Counted from the stretch's first letter, positions 34,978 through 43,901 are shown. The stretch is 64,000 nucleotides of DNA from Bacillota bacterium (GCA_023411215.1 JAEYOY010000002.1:86543-150542); one strand, 5' to 3'. Notes: a model not told the origin generated them from the letters alone. Numbers and translations: made by a program.

Positions 34978-36957
34978 GTGATACTTGCATGTAACAATAT
35001 AAGTAAGGCTTTTGGTACTACGCAGATACTGTCTGGCGTCTCCTTTCACATAAATGAACGGGAAAAAGCAGCAATTGTCGGTATTAATGGTGCCGGAAAG
35101 TCTACTTTATTAAAAATAATAATGAAAGAAATGACTTCCGATGAGGGGGAAATTATCCTATCAAAGGGTAGTACCATCGGCTACTTAGCACAGCATCAGA
35201 ATTTAGCCTCGGATAATTCTATTCTGGCAGAGATGATGACGGTAAAGCAGGACGTCATCGACCTGGACTATAATATCCGTCGCCTGGAACAGGAAATGAA
35301 GCATGCGGACGGTGATGATCTGAACCAAATGCTTACCACCTATACAAGACTGACTCATGAATTTGAATTAAAGAACGGCTATGCTTATCAGAGTGAGGTG
35401 ATCGGCATCTTAAAAGGTCTGGGCTTTGGTGAAGAAGATTTTGAGAAAAAGGTTAATACCTTATCCGGCGGCCAGAAGACACGTATCGCTTTAGGTAAGC
35501 TGCTCCTCTCTAAACCGGATATCATTTTACTGGATGAGCCGACCAATCATCTTGACTTAATCTCCATCTCCTGGTTAGAAACCTTCCTTTTAAATTATAA
35601 CGGTGCGGTCATTGTCGTAGCACATGATCGTTACTTCCTTGATAAGGTAGTATCTAAGGTTGTTGAGCTTGATAACACCAAGTGTACCACCTTCGAAGGA
35701 AATTATTCTGATTATGCTACCAAGAAAGCCATGCTTCGCAATGCGATGTTGAAGCAGTATCTGAATCAGCAGCAGGAAATCAAGCATCAAGAGGAGGTTA
35801 TTGCGAAGCTACGTTCCTTCAACCGTGAAAAATCCATCAAACGAGCGGAAAGCCGCGAGAAAATGTTAGATAAGATTGAACGTGTGGAGCGTCCCACCGA
35901 TCATACTCAGATGCATTTTAACTTAGAGCCCCAAATTACCAGTGGCAATGACGTTCTAACCATTCATGGACTTTCCAAGGCATATGATAAACTCACCCTT
36001 TTTACTGATTTGAATTTCGAGATCAAACGCGGTGAAAAAGTTGCCATCATCGGTAATAACGGTACAGGAAAGACCACAATCCTTAAGATTATTAACGGTC
36101 AGGTTAATGCAGACGGCGGAGAAGTAAGGCTTGGGGCTAAGGTAAAAGTAGGCTATTATGATCAGGAGCATCAGGTTCTTAATCCGGATAAAACCTTATT
36201 TGAAGAATTACAGGATGAATATCCCAACCTAGATAACACTACTGTCCGTAACATATTAGCAGCCTTTTTATTCACAGAGGATGATGTATTCAAACGAATT
36301 AAGGATATCAGCGGTGGTGAGCGCGGGCGCGTGTCCTTAGCAAAGCTTATGCTCTCCGAGGCCAATCTTTTAATCCTGGACGAACCCACTAACCATCTAG
36401 ATATTACCTCAAAGGAAATCCTTGAGAATGCAATTAATCATTATAGCGGAACTGTGCTTTATGTTTCCCATGATCGTTACTTCATTAATAAGACGGCAAC
36501 CAGAATTCTGGATCTAACCGAACAGAGCCTCCTTAATTATATCGGAAATTATGATTACTATCTGGAGAAAAAACCGGAGGTGGAAGCAGCCTATCTGAAA
36601 AAGTCAGTAAATACCACTGCCACCACGAGTAACCGCCCAGGAGCTTTCCCAGCCGCCTTCCCCTTCTACCAAGCTTCCAGTAACAATCAGGATGTAGAAA
36701 GTGAGAATAAACAAAGCTGGCAGCAACAGAAAGAGGAGCAGGCAAGAAACAGAAAACGCAAGAGTGATCTGAAGAAAACAGAGGATGAGATTCATGAGCT
36801 GGAGCTTCGAAACGAGGAAATTGATGTTCTACTGACGAAAGAAGAAATCTTTACAAATGTTCAGAAGCTGTTAGAATTGAACGATGAGAAGAAAGCAATT
36901 GAGTTACGCTTGGAAGCGCTTCTGGAACAATGGGAGCAGCTGGCTTCCGAAGAATAA
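34978..36957 (+). CDS. ABC-F family ATPase (ribosome-associated)
   Basis: This 659-residue soluble protein has two ABC domains and no membrane part. Domain 1 has Walker A GINGAGKST, signature LSGGQKTR and Walker B ILLDEPTNHLD. The helical P-site tRNA-interaction linker lies at about 240-310. Domain 2 has Walker A GNNGTGKTT, signature SGGERGR and LLILDEPTNHLD. A proline/serine-rich stretch and a C-terminal coiled coil (about 580-655) follow, as in YfmR/Uup-like members. Such proteins act on the ribosomal E site in translation or antibiotic protection. The start is GTG with GGAGG at six bases. The subfamily is uncertain. Confidence 0.95.
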   Translation: MILACNNISKAFGTTQILSGVSFHINEREKAAIVGINGAGKSTLLKIIMKEMTSDEGEIILSKGSTIGYLAQHQNLASDNSILAEMMTVKQDVIDLDYNIRRLEQEMKHADGDDLNQMLTTYTRLTHEFELKNGYAYQSEVIGILKGLGFGEEDFEKKVNTLSGGQKTRIALGKLLLSKPDIILLDEPTNHLDLISISWLETFLLNYNGAVIVVAHDRYFLDKVVSKVVELDNTKCTTFEGNYSDYATKKAMLRNAMLKQYLNQQQEIKHQEEVIAKLRSFNREKSIKRAESREKMLDKIERVERPTDHTQMHFNLEPQITSGNDVLTIHGLSKAYDKLTLFTDLNFEIKRGEKVAIIGNNGTGKTTILKIINGQVNADGGEVRLGAKVKVGYYDQEHQVLNPDKTLFEELQDEYPNLDNTTVRNILAAFLFTEDDVFKRIKDISGGERGRVSLAKLMLSEANLLILDEPTNHLDITSKEILENAINHYSGTVLYVSHDRYFINKTATRILDLTEQSLLNYIGNYDYYLEKKPEVEAAYLKKSVNTTATTSNRPGAFPAAFPFYQASSNNQDVESENKQSWQQQKEEQARNRKRKSDLKKTEDEIHELELRNEEIDVLLTKEEIFTNVQKLLELNDEKKAIELRLEALLEQWEQLASEE

Positions 36958-36969
36958 TACAATGTTCAG

Positions 36970-37173
36970 ACTGGCGTAATCTTGTCTGTGAAAAGGAAAG
37001 GTGCTTCATGGACTTCCCTCACACACAGGTTGACGTACACCCTACCATAATGTATGCCATAGTCGAACACTTATGTTCGCCTCTGTCTTACATTATGATA
37101 GGCTGTTCGTCAAACAGTGTATTACTGGAAATCCTTAAAGCACCTTTCCTTAATTAACGATTTGAACGCCAGT
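36970..37173 (+). repeat. Long palindromic element, copy C (core 37016-37128)
   Basis: The outermost arms ACTGGCGT and ACGCCAGT enclose a second paired arm (AAGGAAAGGTGCTT against AAGCACCTTTCCTT). Inside lies the shared core: CCTCACACACAGGTTGACG, a stem around TAATGTATG/CATTA, a terminal hairpin CGAACACTTATGTTCG and CGTCAAACAGTGTATTA. It starts 13 bases after the ABC-F stop. A frame across it (36930-37157) is an artefact of the repeat. 37174-37293 shows nothing further. Confidence 0.85.
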
Positions 37174-37293
37174 CGCAAAGTATTTCAAAGATACAATATA
37201 AATATATACTATTTTTGTGAATTAACAAGCGAATACCAGCATGCTTTGCCAAAATGAAAATTGAAAACGCTCTTGCCTCTACACACTCCTCTT

Positions 37294-37962
37294 CTACAAC
37301 CCTTTTTCACTGATATTCTTTATCGTATTGATAATATGCTCATGGGCCAGAGCTTCTGCCAGCTGTCCGTCACGTTTACGGATTGCATCTAGAATAGCGG
37401 CATGCTCCTGGCTTGATTTTTTTGCTCTGTCCGGAGCTGCGAGGGTAATCTTGCGCACTCTTTCGACATAATGATGAAAATCCGAGAGCACATGATTCAG
37501 TATCTTACTGCCACTGGCACGATATATTAATTCGTGGAATTTGTTATCCAGCTCGACTAATTGGTCATAATGACTTCTTCTCCCATGGAACTCCGATAAG
37601 TATAACACTTCATCTAAGGCCTCAATCTGAGCTTCTGTAATATGTTCACAGGCCCATCTGGCACAAAGTCCTTCGAGGTAGGAACGAATCACGTAGATAT
37701 CATGAATATCCTTCTGAGTTATACCGGTAACATAAGCACCCTTATTCGGTATCATGGTAACGAGACCCTCCAGTTCAAGCTGCCGCAAGGCTTCTCTGAC
37801 CGGTGTCCGGCTAACCCCAAGCTCGATACCGATGGTATTCTCCTTTAGCTCTTCGTTTTCTTCGTAAACTCCGGAGAGAATATCCTCTCTAAGCTTATTG
37901 AACACACGACCTCGCAAGGAATATTTATCCACCACTTCTTTGTGAAGATCATAATCTTCCAA
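37294..37962 (-). CDS. GntR-family regulator, FadR subfamily (FCD domain)
   Basis: This 222-residue transcription factor has an N-terminal winged helix (about 10-75; LREDILSGVYEENEELKENTIGIELGVSRTPVREALRQLELEGLV) and a C-terminal FCD ligand-binding domain (about 85-215). The FCD metal-binding residues are visible as Asp in ELDNKFHELIYR with its His, and the later HEHI. FCD ligands are typically small organic acids. It lies beside isocitrate dehydrogenase and the citrate-synthase-like gene, whose promoter has a TTGTATACAA palindrome of the type bound by GntR proteins. A role as their regulator is inferred from this. Confidence 0.93.
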   Translation of the reverse strand: MEDYDLHKEVVDKYSLRGRVFNKLREDILSGVYEENEELKENTIGIELGVSRTPVREALRQLELEGLVTMIPNKGAYVTGITQKDIHDIYVIRSYLEGLCARWACEHITEAQIEALDEVLYLSEFHGRRSHYDQLVELDNKFHELIYRASGSKILNHVLSDFHHYVERVRKITLAAPDRAKKSSQEHAAILDAIRKRDGQLAEALAHEHIINTIKNISEKGL

Positions 37963-38070
37963 ATAATTCCCCCCTTAAATCAATGCTTTCAGTAATAATA
38001 TCAGGCCACCCATAGCCCGCAGGTTTTGGGTAGCCATTATAATTCAACCTTTCATAACTCCAAAACTATT

Positions 38071-38245
38071 CAGAACAGGATCGTAAATTCCACGGATTTC
38101 CTCGCTGTTTAGGATCATTCCAGTAATATATTGTAACAGTTCGGCCCTACAAATTTCAACGACGTTTATGCGAAAGCAAGCTTCCTCCTATCCATCGTAC
38201 TGGAAATTTGCATGACTGAACTGTTACAATATTCTGCTGTTCTGG
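38071..38245. repeat. Long imperfect palindrome between GntR and isocitrate dehydrogenase genes
   Basis: A 15-bp perfect arm pair ATATTGTAACAGTTC / GAACTGTTACAATAT spans 38128-38232, with an inner CAAATTTC/GAAATTTG pair and an outermost CAGAACAG/CTGTTCTG pair. It forms the 3' untranslated region of the isocitrate dehydrogenase gene. The core does not match elements A-C. Confidence 0.7.
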
Positions 38246-38249
38246 ATAG

Positions 38250-39416
38250 TTACATATTCTCAATGGTTTCCATAATATAATCAGCCAACTGAGCTCCGGT
38301 TGCACCGGTCGATCTTCCGGTTGTAACCACCTTTTTCTCAACTACAGTACAGATATCTAATGCACGATACAACTTATCTGCTTCCGTGGTATAGCCGATA
38401 TGAGCAAGGAGCATCGCACCGGCGCGGATCATGCTGCAAGGATCTGCGTAGATATCTCTTCCCTCGTCCACCATACGGGGAGCAGAACCGTGAATTGCCT
38501 CAAACATGGAATATCTCTTACCAATGTTAGCACTGCCGGCTGTTCCAACACCACCCTGAAATTCAGCTGCCTCATCCGTAATAATATCGCCGTACAGATT
38601 AGGAAGCACAACCACCTGGAAGTCTTTTCTTCTCTTTTCATCCACCAGCTTCGCGGTCATAATATCAATATACCAGTCATCCGCTGTGATATCCGGATAC
38701 TCCTTGGCGATTTCACGGAATAGATCAAGGAACTTGCCATCCGTAGTCTTTATAATATTAGCCTTGGTAACAGCCGTTACTCTGGTCTTACCATTAGCTT
38801 TCGCAAATTCGAAGGCTGCACGGATAATTCTCTCCGTTCCCTGGGTTGTAGTAACAGTAAAATCAACTCCAAGATCCTCTGTCACATGAACTCCTTTGCT
38901 TCCGACTGCATAAGCACCTTCTGTATTCTCACGATAGAAGGTCCAATCAATCCCCTGTTCCGGAATTCGAACCGGTCTGACATTCGCAAACAGATCCAGC
39001 TCTTTTCTCATTGCCACATTGGCGCTCTCAACATTTGGCCATGGATCACCTTTTCTGGGAGTCGTTGTGGGTCCCTTCAGTATAACATGACAATTTTTTA
39101 TTTCTTCCAGAACTGCCGGAGGAATTGCTGCGTTCTCAGCTGCTCTGCGCTCAATGGTAAGTCCTTCAATCGTACGAAATTCAATCTTCCCAGCCTGGAT
39201 ATCCTTCTGTAACAGAAATTCCAGTATTCTCTGAGCCTGACCAGTAATGGCAGGACCAATGCCGTCTCCGCCGCATACACCGATAATAATCTTATCTAGG
39301 GCTTTATAATCAATAAAGTCTCCTTGTGCCTTCATTACCTCTACTCTTTTCAACTGCTCTTCAAGCAATTTACCAAATCGTTCTTTTGCTGCTTCAATTT
39401 TTTCTGTTGATATCAT
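38250..39416 (-). CDS. NAD-type isocitrate dehydrogenase (isocitrate/isopropylmalate dehydrogenase family)
   Basis: This 388-residue beta-decarboxylating dehydrogenase would convert isocitrate to 2-oxoglutarate. Family motifs are ENTEGAYAVGSKG, a KANIIKTTDGKFLDLF helix, the metal site DIITDEAAEFQGG and the cofactor segment FEAIHGSAPRMVDEG. The ATG at 39416 is used because GGAGG is five bases upstream; the longer frame starts at 39428. It is preceded on the same strand by the citrate-synthase-like gene, 111 bases upstream, consistent with a shared message. Homoisocitrate or isopropylmalate as substrate is less likely, because no leuCD or lysine genes are near. Confidence 0.88.
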   Translation of the reverse strand: MISTEKIEAAKERFGKLLEEQLKRVEVMKAQGDFIDYKALDKIIIGVCGGDGIGPAITGQAQRILEFLLQKDIQAGKIEFRTIEGLTIERRAAENAAIPPAVLEEIKNCHVILKGPTTTPRKGDPWPNVESANVAMRKELDLFANVRPVRIPEQGIDWTFYRENTEGAYAVGSKGVHVTEDLGVDFTVTTTQGTERIIRAAFEFAKANGKTRVTAVTKANIIKTTDGKFLDLFREIAKEYPDITADDWYIDIMTAKLVDEKRRKDFQVVVLPNLYGDIITDEAAEFQGGVGTAGSANIGKRYSMFEAIHGSAPRMVDEGRDIYADPCSMIRAGAMLLAHIGYTTEADKLYRALDICTVVEKKVVTTGRSTGATGAQLADYIMETIENM

Positions 39417-39527
39417 TGCATCCTCCATATATAAGCTTTATTCGTTCTGCAAAGTCTTTGCCTTGCTCCATAAAGAATGTATTGTTCACTGTAACATTTT
39501 CTATTTTATTCTGGTTTACAAGGCTTG

Positions 39528-40937
39528 TCAATTTATATGTGAATCATCGACGATTTTCATACCTAGCTCTTGCTCGGTATCCTGGATTATTGTAATCAAC
39601 TCATCATCCGTGATTACCGTCACACGACCTTCATCATACTCCTTGTCAACCCATTCCTTGATCTTCTGAACAACCGGATTTTCCTTACCGATTGCCTTCT
39701 CGCCCTTTAACTTATAATAGGTATTAATCCAGTGTGCAATTCCTGCAAGACCCGAGGTATTAGACACTGCTACTAATACAGGACGATTTAAGAATTTCTC
39801 AGTGTCAAAGATATTATAGATTTCCTCGTTCTTAAGTAAGCCATCTGCATGAATTCCGGCACGGGTAACATTGAAATTCTTACCAACAAATGGTGTTCTG
39901 GAAGGGACACGATAACCGATCTCCTTCTCGAACCACTGTGCAAGGTCTGTAATGACGGTTGTATCCATGCCATCCAAGGTTCCCTTTAGCTGAGCATATT
40001 CAAATACCATTGCCTCTAACGGTGTATTACCAGTACGCTCTCCGATACCGAATAGGGAACAATTTACACCGCTTGCACCATATAGCCAAGCAGTTGTTGA
40101 ATTAGATACCGCCTTATAGAAATCATTATGTCCATGCCACTCCAGCCATTTAGAGGGAACTCCTGCATGAGTCAGGATGCCATAGATAATCCCCTGAACA
40201 GATCTTGGAATAACAGCACCGGAGAAATTCACACCATAGCCCATCGTATCGCAGGCTCTGATCTTAACAGGAATATTATATACCTTACTCAGCTTCATCA
40301 ATTCGCTACAGAAGGGTATAACGAAGCCATGAATATCAGAACGGGTTATGTCCTCCAGGTGGCATCTTGCCGCAATTCCTGTCTCAAGGCATTCTCTTAC
40401 CACGCTTAGATAATGGTTCATCGCTTCTTTTCTTGTCATCTTCATCTTATAGAAGATATGGTAGTCGGAGCAGCTTACCAAGATACCAGTCTCCTTCATT
40501 CCAATATCCTTTACCAATTGGAAATCACTCTTACTGGCTCTGATCCAGGAGGTAACCTCGGGAAACTCATACCCCCTCTCCATACATTTATAAACTGCAT
40601 CTCTATCCTTCTTACTATATAGGAAGAATTCACTCTGGCGAATCAAACCCTTCGGTCCGCCTAAGCGGTGGAAATAATCGTACATTGTTACAATCTGTTC
40701 TGTCGTATAGGGAGCTCTGGACTGTTGACCATCACGGAAGGTAGTATCTGTAATAAAAATTTCTTCCGGAAGATTATGCGGTACAATTCGATCATTAAAG
40801 GCTATCTTCGGAATCTCATTGTATGGAAACAGACCTCGAAAAGTGTTAGGCTCATCAACATCTACCAAGGTATAAATCGGTTCCTCGAGTTGCAGTAGGT
40901 TGTTGTGAGAATTAATATAGACTTTTCTTTCATTCAT
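39528..40937 (-). CDS. Isopropylmalate/homocitrate-synthase family enzyme, probable Re-citrate synthase
   Basis: This 469-residue DRE-TIM metallolyase condenses acetyl-CoA with a 2-keto acid. The metal and catalytic motif is ITDTTFRDGQQSRAP; HxH is in WLEWHGHNDF, and GERTGNTPLEAMV and the GIHADGLLKNEEIY segment are conserved. There is no C-terminal LeuA allosteric domain of normal length. Its pairing with isocitrate dehydrogenase rather than leu genes fits Re-citrate synthase, as described in Clostridium kluyveri, giving citrate for 2-oxoglutarate and glutamate. That specificity is inference. The promoter carries a palindromic operator. Confidence 0.85.
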   Translation of the reverse strand: MNERKVYINSHNNLLQLEEPIYTLVDVDEPNTFRGLFPYNEIPKIAFNDRIVPHNLPEEIFITDTTFRDGQQSRAPYTTEQIVTMYDYFHRLGGPKGLIRQSEFFLYSKKDRDAVYKCMERGYEFPEVTSWIRASKSDFQLVKDIGMKETGILVSCSDYHIFYKMKMTRKEAMNHYLSVVRECLETGIAARCHLEDITRSDIHGFVIPFCSELMKLSKVYNIPVKIRACDTMGYGVNFSGAVIPRSVQGIIYGILTHAGVPSKWLEWHGHNDFYKAVSNSTTAWLYGASGVNCSLFGIGERTGNTPLEAMVFEYAQLKGTLDGMDTTVITDLAQWFEKEIGYRVPSRTPFVGKNFNVTRAGIHADGLLKNEEIYNIFDTEKFLNRPVLVAVSNTSGLAGIAHWINTYYKLKGEKAIGKENPVVQKIKEWVDKEYDEGRVTVITDDELITIIQDTEQELGMKIVDDSHIN

Positions 40938-40975
40938 AATTATGCTCTCCTATCTCATTAAACTTAAATTTGTTT

Positions 40976-41005
40976 TATTGTATACAATAATACTTGTATT
41001 GTCAA
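40976..41005 (-). promoter_or_regulatory. Consensus promoter with overlapping GntR-type operator
   Basis: On the minus strand TTGACA (41000-41005) and TACAAT (40977-40982) are 17 bases apart. The perfect 14-bp palindrome TATTGTATACAATA (40976-40989) covers the -10 box, an ideal repressor site for the adjacent FCD-type GntR protein. Confidence 0.7.
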
Positions 41006-41012
41006 TAGCCTT

Positions 41013-41219
41013 TCACACTTTTTTTCTGCAGCACAGCATTGTGCGAAAGCTAGCTGCAAAACCAATGGAGATAAGAATGGCAGTCCTGATATCAAGGCAC
41101 TGATTTTTTGTTTCGGTAAGTGGGTTTTTAATTAGAAATATAACCATAAGCAGCAATACCCCGTAGATGAATACCGACTTAAGAATCTTACCCGTTTTAT
41201 ACAGAAAATAACTCCTCAT
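41013..41219 (-). CDS. Small membrane protein, hypothetical
   Basis: This 68-residue protein has one clear hydrophobic helix (SVFIYGVLLLMVIFLI) and a second weaker one (ILISIGFAASFRTML) near the C terminus, ending CCRKKV. The ATG at 41219 has AAAGGAG six bases upstream. It lies upstream of the citrate-synthase-like gene, whose promoter starts just after its stop. I recognise no family. Coding is supported by the ribosome site and the membrane-like composition only. Confidence 0.55.
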   Translation of the reverse strand: MRSYFLYKTGKILKSVFIYGVLLLMVIFLIKNPLTETKNQCLDIRTAILISIGFAASFRTMLCCRKKV

Positions 41220-41351
41220 ACATGACTCCTTTCCTAATTGTTTTACATATTTTAACATATATTATAAGACAAGTTAGTCGGAAGTCAACACAATATCCAT
41301 ATTTTTACATTCTTTTGTTATTAATTTTCACCGCATAAATATACACAAAAA

Positions 41352-41421
41352 GACCTCTCTATCGCATCACACCTTTACCACGGTTGAAAACCCGGTATAA
41401 AAGTTCGTGCATAAAGAGGTC
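41352..41421 (-). terminator. Terminator of the DUF554 gene
   Basis: Outer stem GACCTCT/AGAGGTC with an inner hairpin ACCGGGTT/AACCGTGGT is followed by TTTTTG on the minus strand. Confidence 0.8.
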
Positions 41422-41441
41422 CCATTATTAAGTCATCAAAA

Positions 41442-42167
41442 CTATCTCGTAATTAATTCATAAATCACCGGAACAAGAACAGCCGGTAACAAATTGCCGC
41501 ATTTTATCTTCTTTCCAAACACCATATTAATACCAATACCAAAGATCAGGATGGAACCTATAAAGGATAGGTTCGCAATCATCTGTTCACTGAGATAGGG
41601 CTCAATGTATTTGGCAGACAGCGTGATCCCCCCTTGATAGATGCCGAGAGGAATAATTGAGAATATCACTCCTATTCCCAAGGTGGAGGCAATAAATATC
41701 GCTACTGTTCCATCGATGATGGATTTCGCAAACAACATAGAGGCATTACCGGAAAGTCCATCCTGTAAGGATCCGATAATTGCCATAGCTCCGATACAGA
41801 ACAGCAGCGAGCTGCTGACAAAGCCTTCCACAAAGTTATGCCCCTTCTCACCCTTAACCTTCAGGGTGGATTTGATCCATACACCCACTTGATCCAGACG
41901 GGCTTCGATATCAATCAGCTCTCCGAAGAAGGCGCCGATCGCCAGAGACAAAATCATCATCGTAACGTTTGCTGTCTTTAATCCTTCTTCTTGTACTACA
42001 AATAACCCCTGCAGAGCTCCGCTGATTCCGACAAACATAACCGCAAGACCAAGGGCATTCATAATCGTTGTCTGAAATCGTTGCTTTAAGCCTCCCTGCA
42101 GCAACAAACCTATCGCTGATCCTAACATAATTGCTGCCATATTAGCAAGTGTCCCCAAACCTATCAT
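41442..42167 (-). CDS. DUF554 family membrane protein (YdfK/YqgA-like)
   Basis: This 241-residue polytopic membrane protein has six or seven hydrophobic segments. The start IGLGTLANMAAIMLGSAIGLLLQGGLKQRF is characteristic of DUF554, and GKKIKCGNLLPAVLVPVIYEL ends the protein in the usual way. The family is proposed to be a transporter but its substrate is unproven. I use the ATG at 42167 with GGAG six bases upstream; the frame further upstream to 42248 is made by the arm of palindrome E and is not expected in the protein. Confidence 0.9.
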   Translation of the reverse strand: MIGLGTLANMAAIMLGSAIGLLLQGGLKQRFQTTIMNALGLAVMFVGISGALQGLFVVQEEGLKTANVTMMILSLAIGAFFGELIDIEARLDQVGVWIKSTLKVKGEKGHNFVEGFVSSSLLFCIGAMAIIGSLQDGLSGNASMLFAKSIIDGTVAIFIASTLGIGVIFSIIPLGIYQGGITLSAKYIEPYLSEQMIANLSFIGSILIFGIGINMVFGKKIKCGNLLPAVLVPVIYELITR

Positions 42168-42226
42168 TTGCGTCTCCATTCTACCACATTTTCTCGGCTT
42201 TTCTTTCAATCGAGTATATTTGAATA

Positions 42227-42486
42227 GAGTGTCAAAAGCCTCAATCAAAACTAATATACGTCAATTTGCACATATAAAACGATATCAAAGCGATACATAA
42301 CATAGTTTGTTGAGCAACTGTATGAGGCCGTCGGTACTTGGAACGCGTATTTTGTGTTCCTATGTACCGTTACGTGACTCATCCAAGCGGAAGCGTGTTG
42401 CGAATGAACTATGTTATGTATCACTTAATCACAACATAAAATATGCAAATTAACGAACAAAATATAGAAACAGGCTTTTGACACTC
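42227..42486. repeat. 260-bp imperfect palindrome (element E)
   Basis: The perfect 14-bp outer arms GAGTGTCAAAAGCC / GGCTTTTGACACTC sit at the two ends. A perfect 16-bp inner pair (42292-42307 with 42407-42422, GATACATAACATAGTT) and a central GGTAC/GTACC hairpin lie within. It fills the gap between the HD-domain and DUF554 genes. The architecture resembles elements A-C but the sequence is different. Confidence 0.8.
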
Positions 42487-42503
42487 TAATCATATTTCCG
42501 TAT

Positions 42504-43076
42504 TTATACCAGTCCTGTTATCTCTTCCACTTCCCTAAGCGCCAAGATCGTTCTCTGTAACAAATCATCGAGTTCCCATCCAAGCATCTTGGCTCCCTGT
42601 TCTATCACTTCTCTGGAACAACCGGCTGCAAACTTCGGTGTCTTGAATTTCTTCTTCACGGAGCTAAGCTCCAGATCCAGCGTACTGTGGGATGGCCTCA
42701 TGATAGCTGCTGCACCGATTAATCCAGTTAGTTCATCTACTGCAAAGAGTACCTTTTCCATGGTATGCTCCGGTTTAATATCGACACAGATCCCATAACC
42801 ATGACTCGCAGTGGCCCGGATAATCCTTTCATCTATTTGCCTTTCCCGCATAATCTCCTGGCTCTTTGTGCAATGCTCCTGAGGATACATTCCAAAATCC
42901 AAATCATGTAGCAATCCGACGATACCCCAAAAATCGATCTCTTGATTATATCCAAGCTCTCTTGCGAAATATCTCATCGTACCCTCAACGATACGGGCAT
43001 GCTTCAGATGAAATTCTTCTTTGTTATATTCAATCAGTAATTCCCATGCTTCTTCTCTGGTTGGTACCTTTCCCAT
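42504..43076 (-). CDS. HD-domain hydrolase
   Basis: This 190-residue cytoplasmic protein has the HD metal-dependent phosphohydrolase fold. The metal ligands are His in LKHARIVEGTMRYFAREL, the adjacent HD pair in GLLHDLDFGMYPQEH, and later His in ATASHGYG and Asp in FAVDELTGLIGA. Members of this group hydrolyse nucleotides or other phosphates, but the substrate is unknown. AAGGAAG precedes the ATG. It stands 69 bases downstream of tcdA on the same strand and upstream of palindrome E. Confidence 0.9.
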   Translation of the reverse strand: MGKVPTREEAWELLIEYNKEEFHLKHARIVEGTMRYFARELGYNQEIDFWGIVGLLHDLDFGMYPQEHCTKSQEIMRERQIDERIIRATASHGYGICVDIKPEHTMEKVLFAVDELTGLIGAAAIMRPSHSTLDLELSSVKKKFKTPKFAAGCSREVIEQGAKMLGWELDDLLQRTILALREVEEITGLV

Positions 43077-43145
43077 TGCATTGCTTCCTTTCTTATAATG
43101 ATATTAATATTACTATAATTATCTATATTATCGAATTCACAGCTA

Positions 43146-43901
43146 CTATCGTACCCCTGTAATATCCTTAACAACCTCTCCCGCAATAATCAAACCCGCT
43201 ACAGAGGGTACAAAGGAGATGCTTCCGGGGATTTGACGTTTCACAGTACATCTGTGTTCCGACCCAGGCGGACAGACACAATTTGTCTTACAGCTCAGGG
43301 ACATATCCTCCAGAGGTTTTCTTGCCTCCTCCTTAGAATACACTACCTTTAGCTTCTTAACACCTCTGTTCTTCAACTCTCTTCGCATTACTCTGGCCAA
43401 CGGACACACGGAGGTTTTGTAGATATCGGTTACTTCAAAGCGGGTTGGGTCCAACTTATTGCCCGCACCCATACAGCTAATGATCGGTATGTTCCTTTCT
43501 TGTGCTCTAAGCACCAGATCAATCTTAGCAGATACTGTATCAATCGCATCCACGATATAATCATACTGAGCAAAATCGAATTGATCCGCAGCATCCGGCA
43601 TGTAAAAGCATTGATGTACCTCTACCTTTGCTCTCGGATTTATCTCCAAGATTCGTTCCTTCATAATATCAACTTTATATTTACCCACAGTCTTAATTGT
43701 AGCAATAAGCTGACGGTTAATATTCGTAAGACAAACCTTATCATCATCAATCAGATCGAAGCTTCCGACACCGCTACGAGCAAGTGCTTCTACAGTAAAC
43801 CCACCTACTCCACCAATTCCAAAGACTGCAACCCTGGCATTCTTTAGCCTGTCCATTCCTTCTTTTCCTAATAGAAGCTCTGTTCTGGAAAATTGATTCA
43901 T
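43146..43901 (-). CDS. tcdA: tRNA threonylcarbamoyladenosine dehydratase (TcdA, ThiF/E1-like)
   Basis: TcdA cyclises t6A at position 37 of ANN-decoding tRNAs to ct6A, using ATP. The 251-residue protein opens with FSRTELLLGKEGMDRL and the adenylate-binding loop VAVFGIGGVGGFTVEALARSG, then DDDKVCLTNINRQ, YDYIVDAIDTVSAKIDLV and GAGNKLDPTRFEV. The C-terminal CPPGSEHRC and PSVAGLIIAGEVVKDI are typical of the group. The ATG at 43901 has AAGGAGAG upstream; the 14-residue longer frame is not supported. Confidence 0.93.
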   Translation of the reverse strand: MNQFSRTELLLGKEGMDRLKNARVAVFGIGGVGGFTVEALARSGVGSFDLIDDDKVCLTNINRQLIATIKTVGKYKVDIMKERILEINPRAKVEVHQCFYMPDAADQFDFAQYDYIVDAIDTVSAKIDLVLRAQERNIPIISCMGAGNKLDPTRFEVTDIYKTSVCPLARVMRRELKNRGVKKLKVVYSKEEARKPLEDMSLSCKTNCVCPPGSEHRCTVKRQIPGSISFVPSVAGLIIAGEVVKDITGVR

